Source of the DNA: Chytridium lagenaria
Taxonomy: Eukaryota > Chytridiomycota > Chytridiomycetes > Chytridiales > Chytridiaceae
Direction: 5' to 3'
Assembly: GCA_025449115.1 (NCBI GenBank)
Contig: JAHLKC010000003.1
Location: 124,001-188,000, forward strand
Length of the DNA: 64,000 nt
Part shown: in pieces, positions 53,144 to 64,000 of the stretch
Position numbering within the stretch: position 1 is the stretch's first letter
Layout of the letters: each line of letters opens with the position of its first letter
Position numbers and translations under genes: made by a program
The notes under the pieces: model-generated
Databases searched by the model: none
The model's input: only the letters and a program-made list of their open reading frames with translations
Told to the model about the DNA's origin: nothing

Positions 53144-55546
53144 ATGCTGCGCCGAGCTAGGAAGCGACAGCTGGAAGAGGCATTCGGAAACCTCAATTTG
53201 GGACTGAGCTTCCCAGTCATGGCCATGCATTCACCGTGGCCACGTATGGCCATGGAACATTTGGCTCTTCTCTCCTCCCCATAGCCAAGCGCCACAATAC
53301 TGAAGCCGATAGGGAACTACAAGCACAACTTGAGTCTCTTACCATTGTCAGTGCTTCCACTGGAGGTAATGACGCAAGAGGTCGGGATGAACCTTTTACA
53401 CTGCTGCCTGACCGACGTATGAGCTTGGAGCTTCACGTTGGACTCTGTGGACGCTCTACCCCACCATTGGCTACAACTCCAAGCTCGCTTTCGTTTTCGG
53501 AGTCTCTGGATGATGGCTATGAGAACGAAGAAGAGTCGGGGTATTTGGACTCTGCGGGACGGCGAGGGAGAAGCTCAATTAGAAAGAATGACTCTTCGCC
53601 CATTCGTAGTCAAAGACGAAGGCAGAGGAGGATGATAAGTGGACATGAAGCACCACTTGTGCCTGCTGAAATTGCTGGAACGCCTCTACCAGCACCTTGT
53701 GGTGCAATAAGGTTGAGGAAGGAAGCTCGACATGGAGCAACCGCTTCAATATCACCACTTGGCTCCTCACCCAATATTAGTTCTGGACTTTCTGCTATAC
53801 GCCAGGACGTCCATGTCATCGCCGGAGACATCAACATGCACCTTCTCATCATCCTAGTCAACCATCCCGTGTCACGCACCCCCCACATCGCTCATCATCT
53901 GTTTCCTCCGTATCTTCCACAGCATCTTCAACCCCTATTGGTCGTCCTTCTACCCCCACCGCATCTATGAACTCTTACCCTATGGCCATTCCTCGGAGAC
54001 CCGATATATCAGTGGATAGGTTGGCAGCGTCATCCATAGATTCTTTTGGGTCTCCAAACAGATTCCGAGGGCTTTCTGGTTCCGGTTCTACAATGTGTTT
54101 AGGAATAGGCCGCGGAGCTGGTCGTCGCGACGAAATGCCGCGACCACAAAATTTAATAGCAGACTCTATTTTAATGTCACTTGCACACGAAATTACGCAA
54201 ACAGAGGACATTCAGAATGAAGATATGTGTAATGCTCGGACTAGAGGACGCTCTCCTGTGATCTCAAAACCAACCGAATCCCAAACCCAAGCAAAACACG
54301 TTGATCATCAATCTCGTTCTCACTCCTCACCGCCAGATAACCGCGCAACAGCTCCTAGCAACACCTCACTCAACCCTGAACCTTCTGAATCTTCCACGCT
54401 TCCAATACGTTCGGTATCACCGCCTCCTGTGTTGCTGGGCATGAAGACTCCTCATAGACGTCATCTCCACTCCCCCTCCGCATCACCGTCGACAAAGCCG
54501 TCAAGGATGAAATTGGCCACAGGGATGGTTATAGATGATGGAATGACAATTGGTCAGAGGGTGGCTGCGAATCGGCGAACACCTCAAATGGCAAGTATAG
54601 TTCGTCATGAGGATGATGAAATGGGGTATGCGGATGATGAAGGAGGAGAGGAGGAGGATGGTGTTGTTAGAGAATTTAAGGGAGGCCTGTCGCCTCCTGT
54701 GCTCTCGTTGCAGAAAACGAAGAAATCGTGGAGAGTGGTGGGAGGAGATGGTGAAGATATGGTTATGTCGGTGGTGGAGGAGCCTGTTACAGTTGCTGCG
54801 CCGTCGTTGATGTCGTTATCGGCAGAGGATAATGGGTGGTCAACAGTTGGGACTTCAGACCTTTCTTTGGGTTCGATGAGTAACAATACTGCAACATCCT
54901 GGTGGGCGCCGCCAAATTCATCATGGCCGGCCTCTGTCTTGTCTCTTCAACCCTCATCGTCTCTGCCTTGGGTAGATGATACGGGTTTGATGGCATTGGC
55001 AGCGGAGTCTCCGTTATCTGTGGATGATATGTGTGTGGATGATGGGGATGCGGCACCGAGCAGAGTCGCGAAACCGATCCCGATTTATAGGATCCGGGAA
55101 ACTGTGGAAGGATTCGGAAAGATTCCAGCGTTTCTTTTGAGACCAGTGTCCCCTTTGCCTGTTTCATCGATTAATACGTGAGTGCTATTCCTAAAACCCC
55201 ACAACATATTACTTGTTGTGTATACTTCACACGTACTGAAACTCCCTTGTGTAGCCTCAATCCCGATCGCTCCCAACTTATCCTTTATCGTCCCGTCTCG
55301 GCACCTCCATCCCTTGATGACGCCTCAACGTCCCAAAAAATCGTCCGCTTTGCGCGTCGCAAAGTTGATGGAAATGATGGTGACGATGATGGTGAGGGTC
55401 GATCTTCTGCAGCAATCATCACGGCGTCGCGCTCAAAAATTCATCATCACCATAATCACAATCCGTTGCAGCAAAAGACTACTTCTGTGCGAATGCTTGG
55501 GGTTGAGGAAGCGGGTTTGGAAAGTGGGAGAATGGATCTTGACTGA
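53144..55546 (+). CDS. Large disordered Ser/Pro-rich protein, unrecognised
   Basis: ATG 53144 opens MLRRARKRQLEEAFGNLNLG. After a frame change near 53215 the reading continues TFGSSLLPIAKRHNTEADRE, ESGYLDSAGRRGRSS and EIAGTPLPAPCGAIRLRKEA. After another near 53800 comes a 400-codon frame (53967 onward) rich in Ser, Pro and Asp. That frame contains NLIADSILMSLAHEITQTED, KKSWRVVGGDGEDMVMS, and near its end RVAKPIPIYRIRETVEGFGK then IPAFLLRPVSPLPVSS. An intron at 55180-55253 leads to DRSQLILYRPVSAPPS, a basic KIVRFARRK and a His cluster HHHHNHN, ending TGA 55546. SP and RxxS sites are frequent, suggesting regulation by phosphorylation. No domain or family is recognised, and a nuclear or signalling role is only a guess. 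Confidence 0.5.
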
Positions 55547-56046
55547 ATGTTCAAGATATGGTCTCCTTTCATGCCTAATTTCTTCTGAGCATTTTGATTT
55601 TCGTCATCCTGTATGGTTGAGAGGCATTCTTGTTTTTATTTGTTGAATATTGCTATTGCTTTGAAGCGCATCCTTAAAGGTATATTGAGCTGCGACTGTG
55701 TATAAATAATATATCTCCTATAATCGATTGCGAATCGTGTGGACAAAACCATTCCACATTTTCATCGCGACATTCATTCAACTCCACAAAAATCACAACC
55801 TTTCCCTGAAATCACCACAACGAAGTGTACAAGTCTCGAATGCAAATATATAGCTTTAATCAAAGAAAAAGGGTAGCAAAAATGAATATTGGTAGACAAC
55901 ACGAAAAAAAGGGGAGGCGGACTTATGACGAATCTGGTGAATTGGATTAATAGGCGGAGGTGAGGAGTATATTGCCGCAGAGGTCGGAAAGCATGCGAAA
56001 GACAAGGTAACTTGTGGCAATTGGCATGACGAGACGCGCTGACGGT
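55547..56046. other. Convergent intergenic region
   Basis: About 500 AT-rich bases between the disordered-protein gene and ARL8, presumably both 3' UTRs. No conserved frame, tRNA or repeat is seen. Confidence 0.5.
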
Positions 56047-56957
56047 TTACTTTGAGGTAGCGTGCTTGATGAGCCAGTTAAGCGTCAAATCAATGTTGAC
56101 TTGGTTCTTGGCTGAGATAGAGTAGCAGGACACTTCACGGCTAGTGATCGACTTAAGACCACTATAAAGGGAAAAAAAAGAGTGTTAAATCTCAATATGA
56201 GTTAAGTCGGTGAGGTACATACAGCTGGTCAATAATTTGCTCTACGGTAAGCGCACCGGGAAGATCGTTTTTGTTTCCAAGAACAAGGACGGGGATACTG
56301 GAAAGCTGGGCCTTGTCGAGGAGGGTGTGGAGTTCAGTGCGTGCGGCAGGGACCTTTGCATGGTCCGCAGAATCCAAAACAAAGACGATGGCATTTACAC
56401 CTTTTAAAGAACAATCAACAAAGTGTTTTAAAGTCTTAATGTAGTTTTAAAATACATACCTCTGCAGTATCGTTCCCACATACTTCTAAACCGTGCTGAC
56501 CACCTAAATCCCACAATTTCATCACGACCTACAAGAAATAAAAATCAGGATGTGACGACGACATTGATGGCAAATCATTTTACATACCGCTCCCTTTGTG
56601 ACTTTCCTACAAGTAAGTACGTTAATGGATTATTTAAAGCAAGACAAAGGACAAGAAAGAATAAGCTCACCTCATATTGAAACCGACAGTTGGGATCATA
56701 TCCTCGCTGAATTGTCCATTCTGCAACATCAAAAAAGACTATCAGGTACACTTTCCAACAAGGCAAATGAATTAAAGAACGAACCGCAATAACGTTGACG
56801 AGAGTAGTTTTCCCCGAATTTTGCAATCCAACAAGAGTGAGCTCCATCTCTAAGGAAAAGAATAGGTGAGAAACTGCTCCATTCAAAATGAGAGTTCACC
56901 TTGCTTAAAGAACAGACTCCGCAGCCAGTTGAGAATAGCGGTGATGAAGCTTGACAT
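56047..56957 (-). CDS. ARL8: ARL8 small GTPase
   Basis: This Arf-like GTPase sits on lysosomes/vacuoles and couples them to kinesin transport and fusion tethers. ATG 56957 starts [19 protein letters not shown], the amphipathic helix typical of ARL8, which lacks the myristoylation Gly of Arf. Next come [16 protein letters not shown] (G1), [14 protein letters not shown] (switch I, G2), [16 protein letters not shown] (G3), [29 protein letters not shown] (G4) and [18 protein letters not shown] (G5 region), with end KHATSK and TAA 56047-56049. Six short introns are present. Directly after GGQ one base is missing (about 56494), where the expected continuation [10 protein letters not shown] reads perfectly in the next frame into the following splice junction. 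Confidence 0.93.
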
Positions 56958-57931
56958 GATGAAGAAACTCTGTGTAGTCTGGCGAGTTTATTAGAAACCT
57001 GATTTCGAATGATAAACCGGGGAGATCCTCGACAACCATCCAAGCCATGACCACACAGCATCACTCGAATGAAGATATGCCCGAAAACATCTAAACCCGT
57101 CTTTCACTGCTCGCCTTGACGGATGAAATGAATGCTTCTAAAATCCATAGTCTCTTGTTTACGACTTCCTTGACCCGTATTGACCACTTTCAAAACAAGC
57201 CAGATCTCCTCTCCTGTTTCTCTTCCACCTTCCTAAGTATCTCGCTCAACTTCTTCCCGTGACGCTATCGCCCACCCCGTCCATATCGTCATCGCTCCTC
57301 CTCCCTCACCTTCTGAAGTGTTGCGTCTCTGTTTTCTGGAGCACTTCGAACCTGGTGTCACTCTGATCGATTTTTGGGGGAGACTCGCCAGTTTCAGATT
57401 GAGACGACGCGAGAGGGCAATCGTAGTGCGTTTTGAGCTCAGCTTCTTTGGCCGGTGCTCATTACGCGTCTGGAATATTAATCACCTTAGTTCAATCGCC
57501 AGTTGTATTTCCATGTAGAATGCCCTTCTCTTCAAATAAATGGCGAATGTGTGGGGGATGAAATCTTTCCATATGCATTCGTTTATCCTCATCAACCCAT
57601 CTCCTCATTCTTCCCACTTTTCAACAAGCTCACTGTTAGCCCTCCCTCGATGACACGCCACCAACCACACCCTTTACGCCCTCTTCCACCAACACAAACT
57701 TTACGGGTTGGTTTGTCAGAATCGAGAAAAAAAGAAGCTAAAAGTTTCCTGGTGCTTGCTCTGCTTCTAACGAGTCAAACGGTCAACACTTCTGATCAAC
57801 GGAAAAACACCTTTTGAGCGTGTGTCGACATCACTTAGAGATAGGGCGTGGATCAGAACGCGACAAGATTTTATTTCATATTGCTTCCGTTTGATTAACA
57901 ACAAGTGCTCAACAATCAAGACGAAAGGAGC
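56958..57931. other. Divergent intergenic region
   Basis: About 1 kb between ARL8 and the F-box-like gene. A CT-rich stretch (57180-57310) and two short plus-strand frames (57318-57518 and 57503-57817) without family resemblance are seen. It could contain 5' UTR introns of the F-box-like gene. Confidence 0.45.
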
Positions 57932-60900
57932 ATGGATGATCCAGCAAACCTTTGGGGAGATGCTGACTCTGCACCGGTTGTTCCAGAGTCTGTAGAAAAA
58001 CCAGTGGAGAAAACATCGGTGTCTGTAGAGGTTCTTCAACAGTCAGAGTCGGATGAAAAACAGACCCCACCCACCGTGCCCCCATTAGTGATCTCAGCTG
58101 TAAAGAATATGAGCCACCTCCAACCCGATACCCCTTCACCTCTCTCCGCCGTCGGAAATTCTGTCCCCACTTCAAGCATCCTCCCGCCGCCCTCATCAGC
58201 AGGGACTGCAGCACCGTTAGACCCATCCAGCGTCACCTCAAGCCATGCAGAAGCTGACACGGAAGAAGTTAACGGGAGCTTGGAACAGAATGGAGATATT
58301 CAGCCCGTAGAAAAAAAGGAACGTTCTTTAGAACCACTAAGATGTCACAGGATCTTTGGGTGCATGTGTTGTTTCGTATGAATACGGAACGCGACGTTAA
58401 GGCCCTTGCTGCTTCGTGTGCACCACTGCGAAAAGCTCTGCTGGATCCTGCTGTTGTTGGGTCGTGGTTGGTGAGAAAGTAAGTACATTTGTCCTAATAT
58501 TATCATGGTATGTTATCAATGTTAATGCTTCACGTTGTTTTTCTTAGATCGACAACCTACCTTGCAATCTACAATGCCTACCAGAACTTCCCTTCCCTCT
58601 TGACTACAGATGTTCTTCGAAATATGCTATCTCTTGGCGCGCATATTCCGCGGTATCTAGCTCTTCTTATCGGATACCAGCAAAAGGAACTTATCTCAAA
58701 TTGCCAGAAGCAACAAGGAGAAGCCGCTACCCAAGTCGCCCTCGGTGACTTTGAGCCACCGAAAATATCTCAAAATCCACCAAAACTCGCTGGAAAAAAG
58801 CCTGTGGAAGATCCGCCATTTTTCACATTCAACCTTCCAAAGGGGGCCGAAAGAAAAAGCGTCATCTCCGTTGATGCACTTCATTTTATCATATGGATAG
58901 GGACAAACCATTTTGGAAACCTCTTTGGTTTTGACCCAGATGCACCAATCTCTGTCACCTTCTCTCCGCGTTTGAAACGAAAAGGTGACGACGCGGCCAC
59001 ACTAGCAACTAGGGTTGCAAGGATGAGGCTTTTCAGGCAAACTCTGGAATGGATGTATAATATACCTGGCGCAGCTTTGCCTGGATCCCCGCTTAACGTT
59101 GTCTTTGAAGTCAACAAGAGCAACTCGGAATATCCGCCAAGTGATGCAGAGGTTTTTGCTTACCTGTTGTCACTTTACCGTACCGCTGAAGACGCTCCAA
59201 CCATCTCCGTAACTGCCTCTGCAAACCCCGCCCCTACTTCTAGAATGCCTCCTTCATCCTCGTCTTCCGCGGCATCTTCTGCAGCATCAAGTCCCAAAGC
59301 TCTTCCTAGCTCTATCATGCCGCCTTCCAAGAAGAGCTCTGCTGCTAAAAAGTCGGATTCTCCAGCTCAAGCCCCTGCATCCTTACCCCAAAAGCCAAAA
59401 ACTACAACGGCGAATCGTCAAACGATTGTATCGTCGCTGAGGGAATTGTGTAATGTCTATCGATTCACACCAGGATTAATTTCATCTTCTTTACCGGCTG
59501 GATGGCTTCCGATTCCATTGTTTGAGCAGGATGTAGAGCTGGCGTGGTTTTTGATACGGCATTCGGGGAATGCAAAGCCGGCGTTTACAGAGGAAGATCA
59601 AGATGCAGCTGCAATCAAGGTACTTAAACGATTTTTTTTATTTTTTCTCCCGCCAATGTCTACTAACATTTACTTTACAGACATTGTTTGGTTACAAAAT
59701 TCACCTGAACCTTTCCCATCCCTCATTACCTCCAACCACAACGGACGAGTACTTCCCAGTGGCGTCCATTCAACGTTTAATACAACAAAAACGAATCGAG
59801 ATATCCGACAGAGTTCTTTATTACCTCTTGTCAGAACATCCCACCCCTCTCGTCATCTCTCGCCTTCTTCGCCTCGGTGTCGACGCCTTTCGCATCACCA
59901 ACACCGGTGGAACCCTTTTAAAAGAATGCTTTGACGGCCCTGGTGTTAGCGAGAAGTTGGCTTCGGGACATACAGGAATATTGTTTCATCGTGCTGATGG
60001 GATCGTATCGGCATTTGGCCTGCCTAAATCCGTCATTGCTCGTTGCTTCATGGCAGATCCTGTACCTGTTCATGGAGATCCTCATCAACAAATGGTTTCA
60101 GCTCCTGTACCCGTTGGTTCAAAAGCCAGTGATGCCATGACAGCCGCATCCGCAGCTGCAGCCTCCTCTGCCGTCACTGAGCGCAGTGTAGCCACACCCG
60201 ACTCCTTCGACATTCCTTCCCCCGATGTAACTCGGCCACCCGCTGAATCTGGTCCCTTCCCTCCTGTCACCCTTCTAACCCGTCAAGCCTGCGCCGTTGG
60301 ATACCTCCCCTGGGTCGCCTGGCAATGGGCTATTAAACATCTTGGCGCCGCCCATCCCGTCGCCTCTGCCTGTCTCCATGACGCATGTATCCGCTCCTTC
60401 CCGGACCCCGCCCCCATCAACCCAGGCTCAATTGAAGCCTGTTCATTTGCGCGAAAAGAAGCAGATGCGGCTGTCAAGACCATGCTATCTATGGGCGTTA
60501 AAGCTCAACTTTGTACCGTGGTCGCTGTCCTGAATATGGCGAGACTCGAGGTTGAAGCTGCAACTGCTTCTGGAGACGCAACGCAGGCGTTGAGGGTTCA
60601 AGCTGCGAGTATTCAGAAGATGAGCAGATCAGTGTCAAGGGGCGGCGCATCAGGCTGCTGCGAATGCGACGGCGGCAGGTGCGAAAGCTATTTCGAGAAG
60701 GTTTATCTACGTTATGGCGGATGTGGAGAAGCTGTTGTTGGCGCATGGGCCAGAGGACTTTGAAACTGGGAGGGTGATTGCCCGGAGATGATGGAGGCTT
60801 CGAATGAGATTGTGGTTGTCGAGTATACGGAGAGTGTAGGAGGAATGGAGAAGGAGAAGATGGAGAAAAATATCTCAGTCCTTCTGGTGACGCGCCGGCA

Positions 60901-61399
60901 CCTTATGAGAACGCATGGGGTGATGCACCTGCTCAGAACGGAGAAACTCCTGCAGCGTCTGAACCCGCTCGGACTTCCTCTACCGTCTCCACCACACCAT
61001 CCACCACTCAGCTCCGCGCTTTGATGCATCTTTACCCCACGACTCTCCTCCCCCAACACCGCAGCGTTTGGCTCCTTGCCCTTCGCTCCTCATTGTTGAC
61101 GCGGACTCTTGGCGTACACTCACCGCCTCCCCGTCTCCCCGAATGCCGGTCGCCGATTCTACATTGCCGCGTCAAATATTGTGAGAGGCTTAGAACAATT
61201 CGGGGTCCCCGCTGCGGCGTTTGCGGCGTTGAGGGCGAGACAGCCTGGCGGGAAGGCGTTGAGGTCCATGTCGTCGACCGAGAGTAGGGAAACGATGTTA
61301 TATGTTTCTTGGATGGATGAGATGGTGGCGGAAGAGGTGGAGTTGGGGGGGAAGGTTGGGGGTGGGTCTAGTTTGGGGACTAAGTTAGCACCGTTGTGA
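57932..61399 (+). CDS. Large F-box-like protein, lineage-specific
   Basis: ATG 57932 opens MDDPANLWGDADSAPVVPES, a disordered acidic N-terminus of about 140 residues. After a frame change near 58335 an F-box-like helix set follows: SQDLWVHVLFRMNTERDVKA, LAASCAPLRKALLDPAVVGS and WLVRK. An intron (about 58480-58548) leads to a long exon with helical segments (YLAIYNAYQNFPSLLTTDVL, ALHFIIWIGTNHFGNLFGFD, RLFRQTLEWMYNIPGAALPG), an Ala/Ser/Pro linker, then RELCNVYRFTPGLISSSLPA. A further intron leads to TLFGYKIHLNLSHP, LYYLLSEHPTPLVISRLLRL and GYLPWVAWQWAIKHLGAAHP. The end (LRARQPGGKALRSMSS) is at TGA 61399 after frame changes near 60650-61100. The repeated alpha-helical body may be a substrate-binding solenoid of an SCF ligase. 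I know no named family. Confidence 0.6.
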
Positions 61400-61621
61400 A
61401 ATCTGGAATAATGAGGCTTCTTTTTTAAGGGTTTTCCTACACGATATTTCAGCCTAATTATTGGCGGGCCTTCTTTGTTGTCTCTTTTTCTTCGACCTTT
61501 TATATAACGTCCTTTCACATAATGCCGTTTGTTTTTTTTGCCAAGTTCCTTACGGAATACCAACATAGATGGCATAATCATTTATCTATGACTCTATTTT
61601 AAATACTATTATTGCATTATA
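61400..61621. other. Short convergent intergenic region
   Basis: AT-rich 3' flanks of the F-box-like and UBE3D-like genes. Nothing else is supported. Confidence 0.5.
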
Positions 61622-63452
61622 TTACAAGAAAGGTATGAAACCTTGCCGGAATCCATCCAAGGATCCTGAGGACGCGGAAAACATCCACTTACTCGTCCGT
61701 TCTAGAACAGAAGTGAGTTCCATCCTCAGATTCTCGTCGAGCTGAAGCCGGTCGACGGATTTATCTTCGGCCCACTGTGCAAGTAATCTATAATACGTTG
61801 AGAAAACCTTTTTCAAAGAATAATTTTTTACGTGTCATATTTTGAAGTCTGAGATGCGTCGTCTTCCATAAACATAATCTTTACAGCTGAGGAGATATTT
61901 AGATACTTCCAAAGTAAAGAAATACCTTTACGCATTACTTTGTGGTCCACGAGCGGGATGTGGCCATCGATCCTTCAGTACGCAGACGCAGCTTCGACGT
62001 TTGAGGAAATTACAGCATCAAAAGTCATCAACCAGAGCTTAAGATGAGGATCAGAACAAAGACGACAAACAGCGATGCGAGACAACTACTCACTAGCAGT
62101 GGTTTTAATTTGCTCCCGGGCGTTTCAACGATGAACCTTCTGGTCGCATGCGATTGCGCCGTTCGATAATCTCATCCACAAAGCACAGCGGAAATGGACG
62201 TTGATAAAGGACTTCACTATGAGAAAAGTCAGAACACCGAGGATCCACTTGTTCCAACTGACCTTCCTTGCACGGCAAGATTAACCGCGTGCCGGAAGAA
62301 CTTGAGCGACGCAGGCTCCTCGTCTGCGCTTTCCACATTTAATGCCTCTCCCACAAGGAATCCACAAGCAGTGCAAGCAAGCGGCTTCCATGTGTTAAGC
62401 TTCAACATCGTTGCCATACCACCCTAAGAACAAGGTCAGCGAATCAATCCGCAAAACGGAAAAGGGACGGTGAGAGGGGAGGGTAGAGGTTTGTATCCGT
62501 ATCGTGTGGACCTTATGCATTGGAACTAATATGCATCGGTGTGTCTAAAATAGGATTCTTTCACAATATCTAAAATTTATATTGGAAGAGAGTATCGGTC
62601 AATCTCCGCGAGCTTGGTGGAGGCAACCTTCTTCTCTTCCGTCGAAAAAAAACAAAAAACAAAACAAAACAACCGGAAATGGGGAAGAACGTAAGAAAAA
62701 GGAAAAACAAACGTTTGCTGCCGTGCATCATCCGCATGACTCTTTTCTGTTACAGCGTGAACCGCATCCTTTTGCCTTGAGAAAACAACCTTGAGAGCCT
62801 TCTTGTCAATATCTGACGGATGCAATACAATCCTACTCAATCCCACCAACGCTTCCATAGGTCTCGCTGGAATGACCGACCCAATATGCCCCTTTCTCAG
62901 ATGCGAATAGTCTTCTTTATGACTGCCCAGCAGTCCAGCAGCTCATGCCAACTTTCGGACGGAAGGTCACGGACTCTCCGAAACCGTCTTTTCGAGGGAA
63001 GAGGGGTTCAAGTCCAGCTTCTCAAACGCTTGTACAGGGTCCACATTGGAGAGTGGATCTGAATCTTGACGTGGGGAGAGGAGCTCTGCATAGCAACCAT
63101 GACACTGCAAGGATTCTAATTTCGTCAAAAACTCGGCAGCCAGTTTCCGCATGCGGAATCTGCGGCATCCCCTCATCTTCCACATCCACATCCTCCACGT
63201 CCTTCAATGTAGCTCGAATCCGTATCAACTCTTTGTCACTCTCAACTTTCGCAGACAAAGGTTCAATAATCACACCAAAGAAGACGACGAGAGCGGGAGA
63301 CGGCGATGCTCGAATAGGGAAGAATGTTGCGGATGTTGCACTAATGTGACTCCTTGTTGCGTCATAGAGACTGCGGGAGGCGATGGGGAGAGCTATGTGG
63401 ACGTGAGTTGGTTGAGGTTGGGAAGCAGTTCGCTGCAAAATTCAAAGTTCAT
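61622..63452 (-). CDS. UBE3D-like (E3D, HECT-like) ubiquitin ligase
   Basis: Family members bind E2 (UBE2C/UbcH10) and cyclin B and act as E3-like factors. ATG 63452 starts MNFEFCSELLPNLNQL. After a frame change come HIALPIASRSLYDATRSHIS and FFGVIIEPLSAK. The exons then show the family order: a Cys block (LESLQCHGCYAELL, about 63105), LPSESWHELLDCWA (about 62965), SHLRKGHIGSVIPARP, a second Cys block LACTACGFLVGEALNVE (62385), SEVLYQRPFPLCF, and the C-terminal LLAQWAEDKSVDRLQL with LDGFRQGFIPFL, TAA 61622. W..L...W CH, a paired CxxC block with a LGE-type turn, and W..D.SV..L.L near the end are UBE3D landmarks. Several frame changes are needed (63400, 62915, 62200, 62030). Exon limits are approximate. 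Confidence 0.75.
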
Positions 63453-63669
63453 TTTCTTCTCAAATTTTGGGTGGATTCTCCGAATGGGTCTAAAATAAAA
63501 AAGGACTTTTGGTAAAAAAGAAGCTTATTTTTGCACGAGGCGACTCTGGGAGACAGGATCCGGAAACTAGACTTTGCGGTTCCATCGAAGCATTGAAAAA
63601 AGTATAAATAGGTGGAGGACGACGTGAATGACTCTATGCGTTATTTCTTTGCACACCTCTCTTCTCAAC
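63453..63669. promoter_or_regulatory. Divergent promoter region, UBE3D/response regulator
   Basis: A 217-base spacer between divergent starts. A TATA-like TATAAATA occurs at about 63603-63610, roughly 60 bases before the response-regulator ATG. Function is inferred from position only. Confidence 0.35.
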
Positions 63670-64000
63670 ATGAATATCCTCACAGGCATAAACCTATGCA
63701 GGTGCTGTGCACCATGCCACCTCTTTGGATTTCACCGTCGGGATGTCCAGACCATGGAAATGAACGAACAGCCCCCGTCTACCCCTCCCATGCACCTTCA
63801 CGAACCAGGTGTCATTAGCATGACTGATCTTCCCAACCTCCCTCTCTCATCTCTATCCCATATTCTTATCGTCGATGATGACATGTTAATTGCCAAAATC
63901 CTCGCCAACACCCTCCGTCGCATTCAACCCCGTTGTAGCATTGACATTGCTACGAATGGGGAGGAAGCAATAAGGATGTGTCAGAAGGAGAACTATTGTA
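63670..64000 (+). CDS. Response-regulator receiver protein, cut by right edge
   Basis: ATG 63670 gives MNILTGINLCRCCAPCHLFG. An internal ATG at 63754 (MEMNEQPPSTPPMHLH) is an alternative start. Then comes a receiver domain: HILIVDDDMLIAKILANTLR with the acidic DDD pocket, then IDIATNGEEAIRMCQKEN. The phospho-accepting Asp expected some 20 residues further lies beyond the window. Receiver proteins in fungi (SKN7, SSK1, hybrid kinases) take phosphate from histidine phosphotransfer proteins in osmotic or oxidative signalling. With the receiver this near the N-terminus, an output domain or kinase partner would follow. No frame break is seen in the visible part. Confidence 0.8.
   Translation, partial: MNILTGINLCRCCAPCHLFGFHRRDVQTMEMNEQPPSTPPMHLHEPGVISMTDLPNLPLSSLSHILIVDDDMLIAKILANTLRRIQPRCSIDIATNGEEAIRMCQKENYC

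Noticed and set aside
53610..53888. Minus-strand frames within the disordered gene
   Set aside because: Shadows of the plus-strand Ser/Pro/Arg codons.
56490..56500. Programmed frameshifting in ARL8
   Set aside because: No slippery heptamer or conserved stem. The same type of break occurs in many unrelated genes here, so an assembly indel is more likely.

Overview
The window comes from a zoosporic (chytrid-type) fungus nuclear genome. The evidence is short GT-AG introns of about 40-120 nt in most genes, a tRNA gene with an intron after position 37, fungal-type proteins (ATG22 effluxer, WSC-domain surface protein, MTD1-type folate dehydrogenase, two-component response regulator), and a CCDC42/CFAP73-family axonemal coiled-coil gene, which indicates a flagellate cell. 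Genes lie on both strands with 0.1-1.1 kb between them. There is no operon structure, CRISPR array, integrated virus or transposon that I can support.

Layout, left to right: unrecognised helical protein (-, cut by the left edge); HMG/SMARCE1(BAF57)-like gene (+); RNA polymerase I subunit RPA49 (-); WSC-domain single-pass membrane protein (-); a small tandem repeat; an unrecognised gene that leads into an RCC1-repeat gene (+); FAM177-like gene (-); a decayed-looking stretch; actin-binding ABP1/drebrin-like (+); MTD1 (-) divergent from the exosome helicase MTR4 (+); HeH/MAN1-like inner-nuclear-membrane candidate (+); ATG22 (-); two tRNAs (-); coiled-coil FYVE protein (+); flavin monooxygenase (-) head-to-head with a MYND-finger protein (+); RAD52 (+); second RCC1-repeat gene (+); uridine phosphorylase (+); CCDC42/CFAP73 family (-); PMP34/PMP47-like peroxisomal carrier (+); second FAM177-like gene (+); histidine-rich MYND protein (+); DNA primase large subunit PRI2 (-); Atos/FAM214-like protein (+); LRR protein and an unrecognised stretch (-); large disordered protein (+); ARL8 GTPase (-); F-box-like large protein (+); UBE3D-like E3 (-); and the start of a response regulator (+), cut by the right edge.

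The genes are mostly unlinked housekeeping functions: nuclear RNA decay, DNA replication and recombination, Pol I transcription, nuclear envelope and Ran-type RCC1 proteins, vacuole, lysosome and endosome traffic (ATG22, ARL8, FYVE), and one-carbon and nucleoside metabolism. I see no single biosynthetic or defence system. The most novel items are the histidine-rich MYND protein, the SMARCE1-like gene, a pair of FAM177-like genes, and an FMO carrying a large Ser/Pro-rich insertion.

Many clearly conserved genes (ARL8, MTR4, RAD52, uridine phosphorylase, UBE3D, FAM177) need one-base frame changes to be read through, often at homopolymers. I treat these as probable assembly indels. Because of this, several start and end points and exon joins are approximate.
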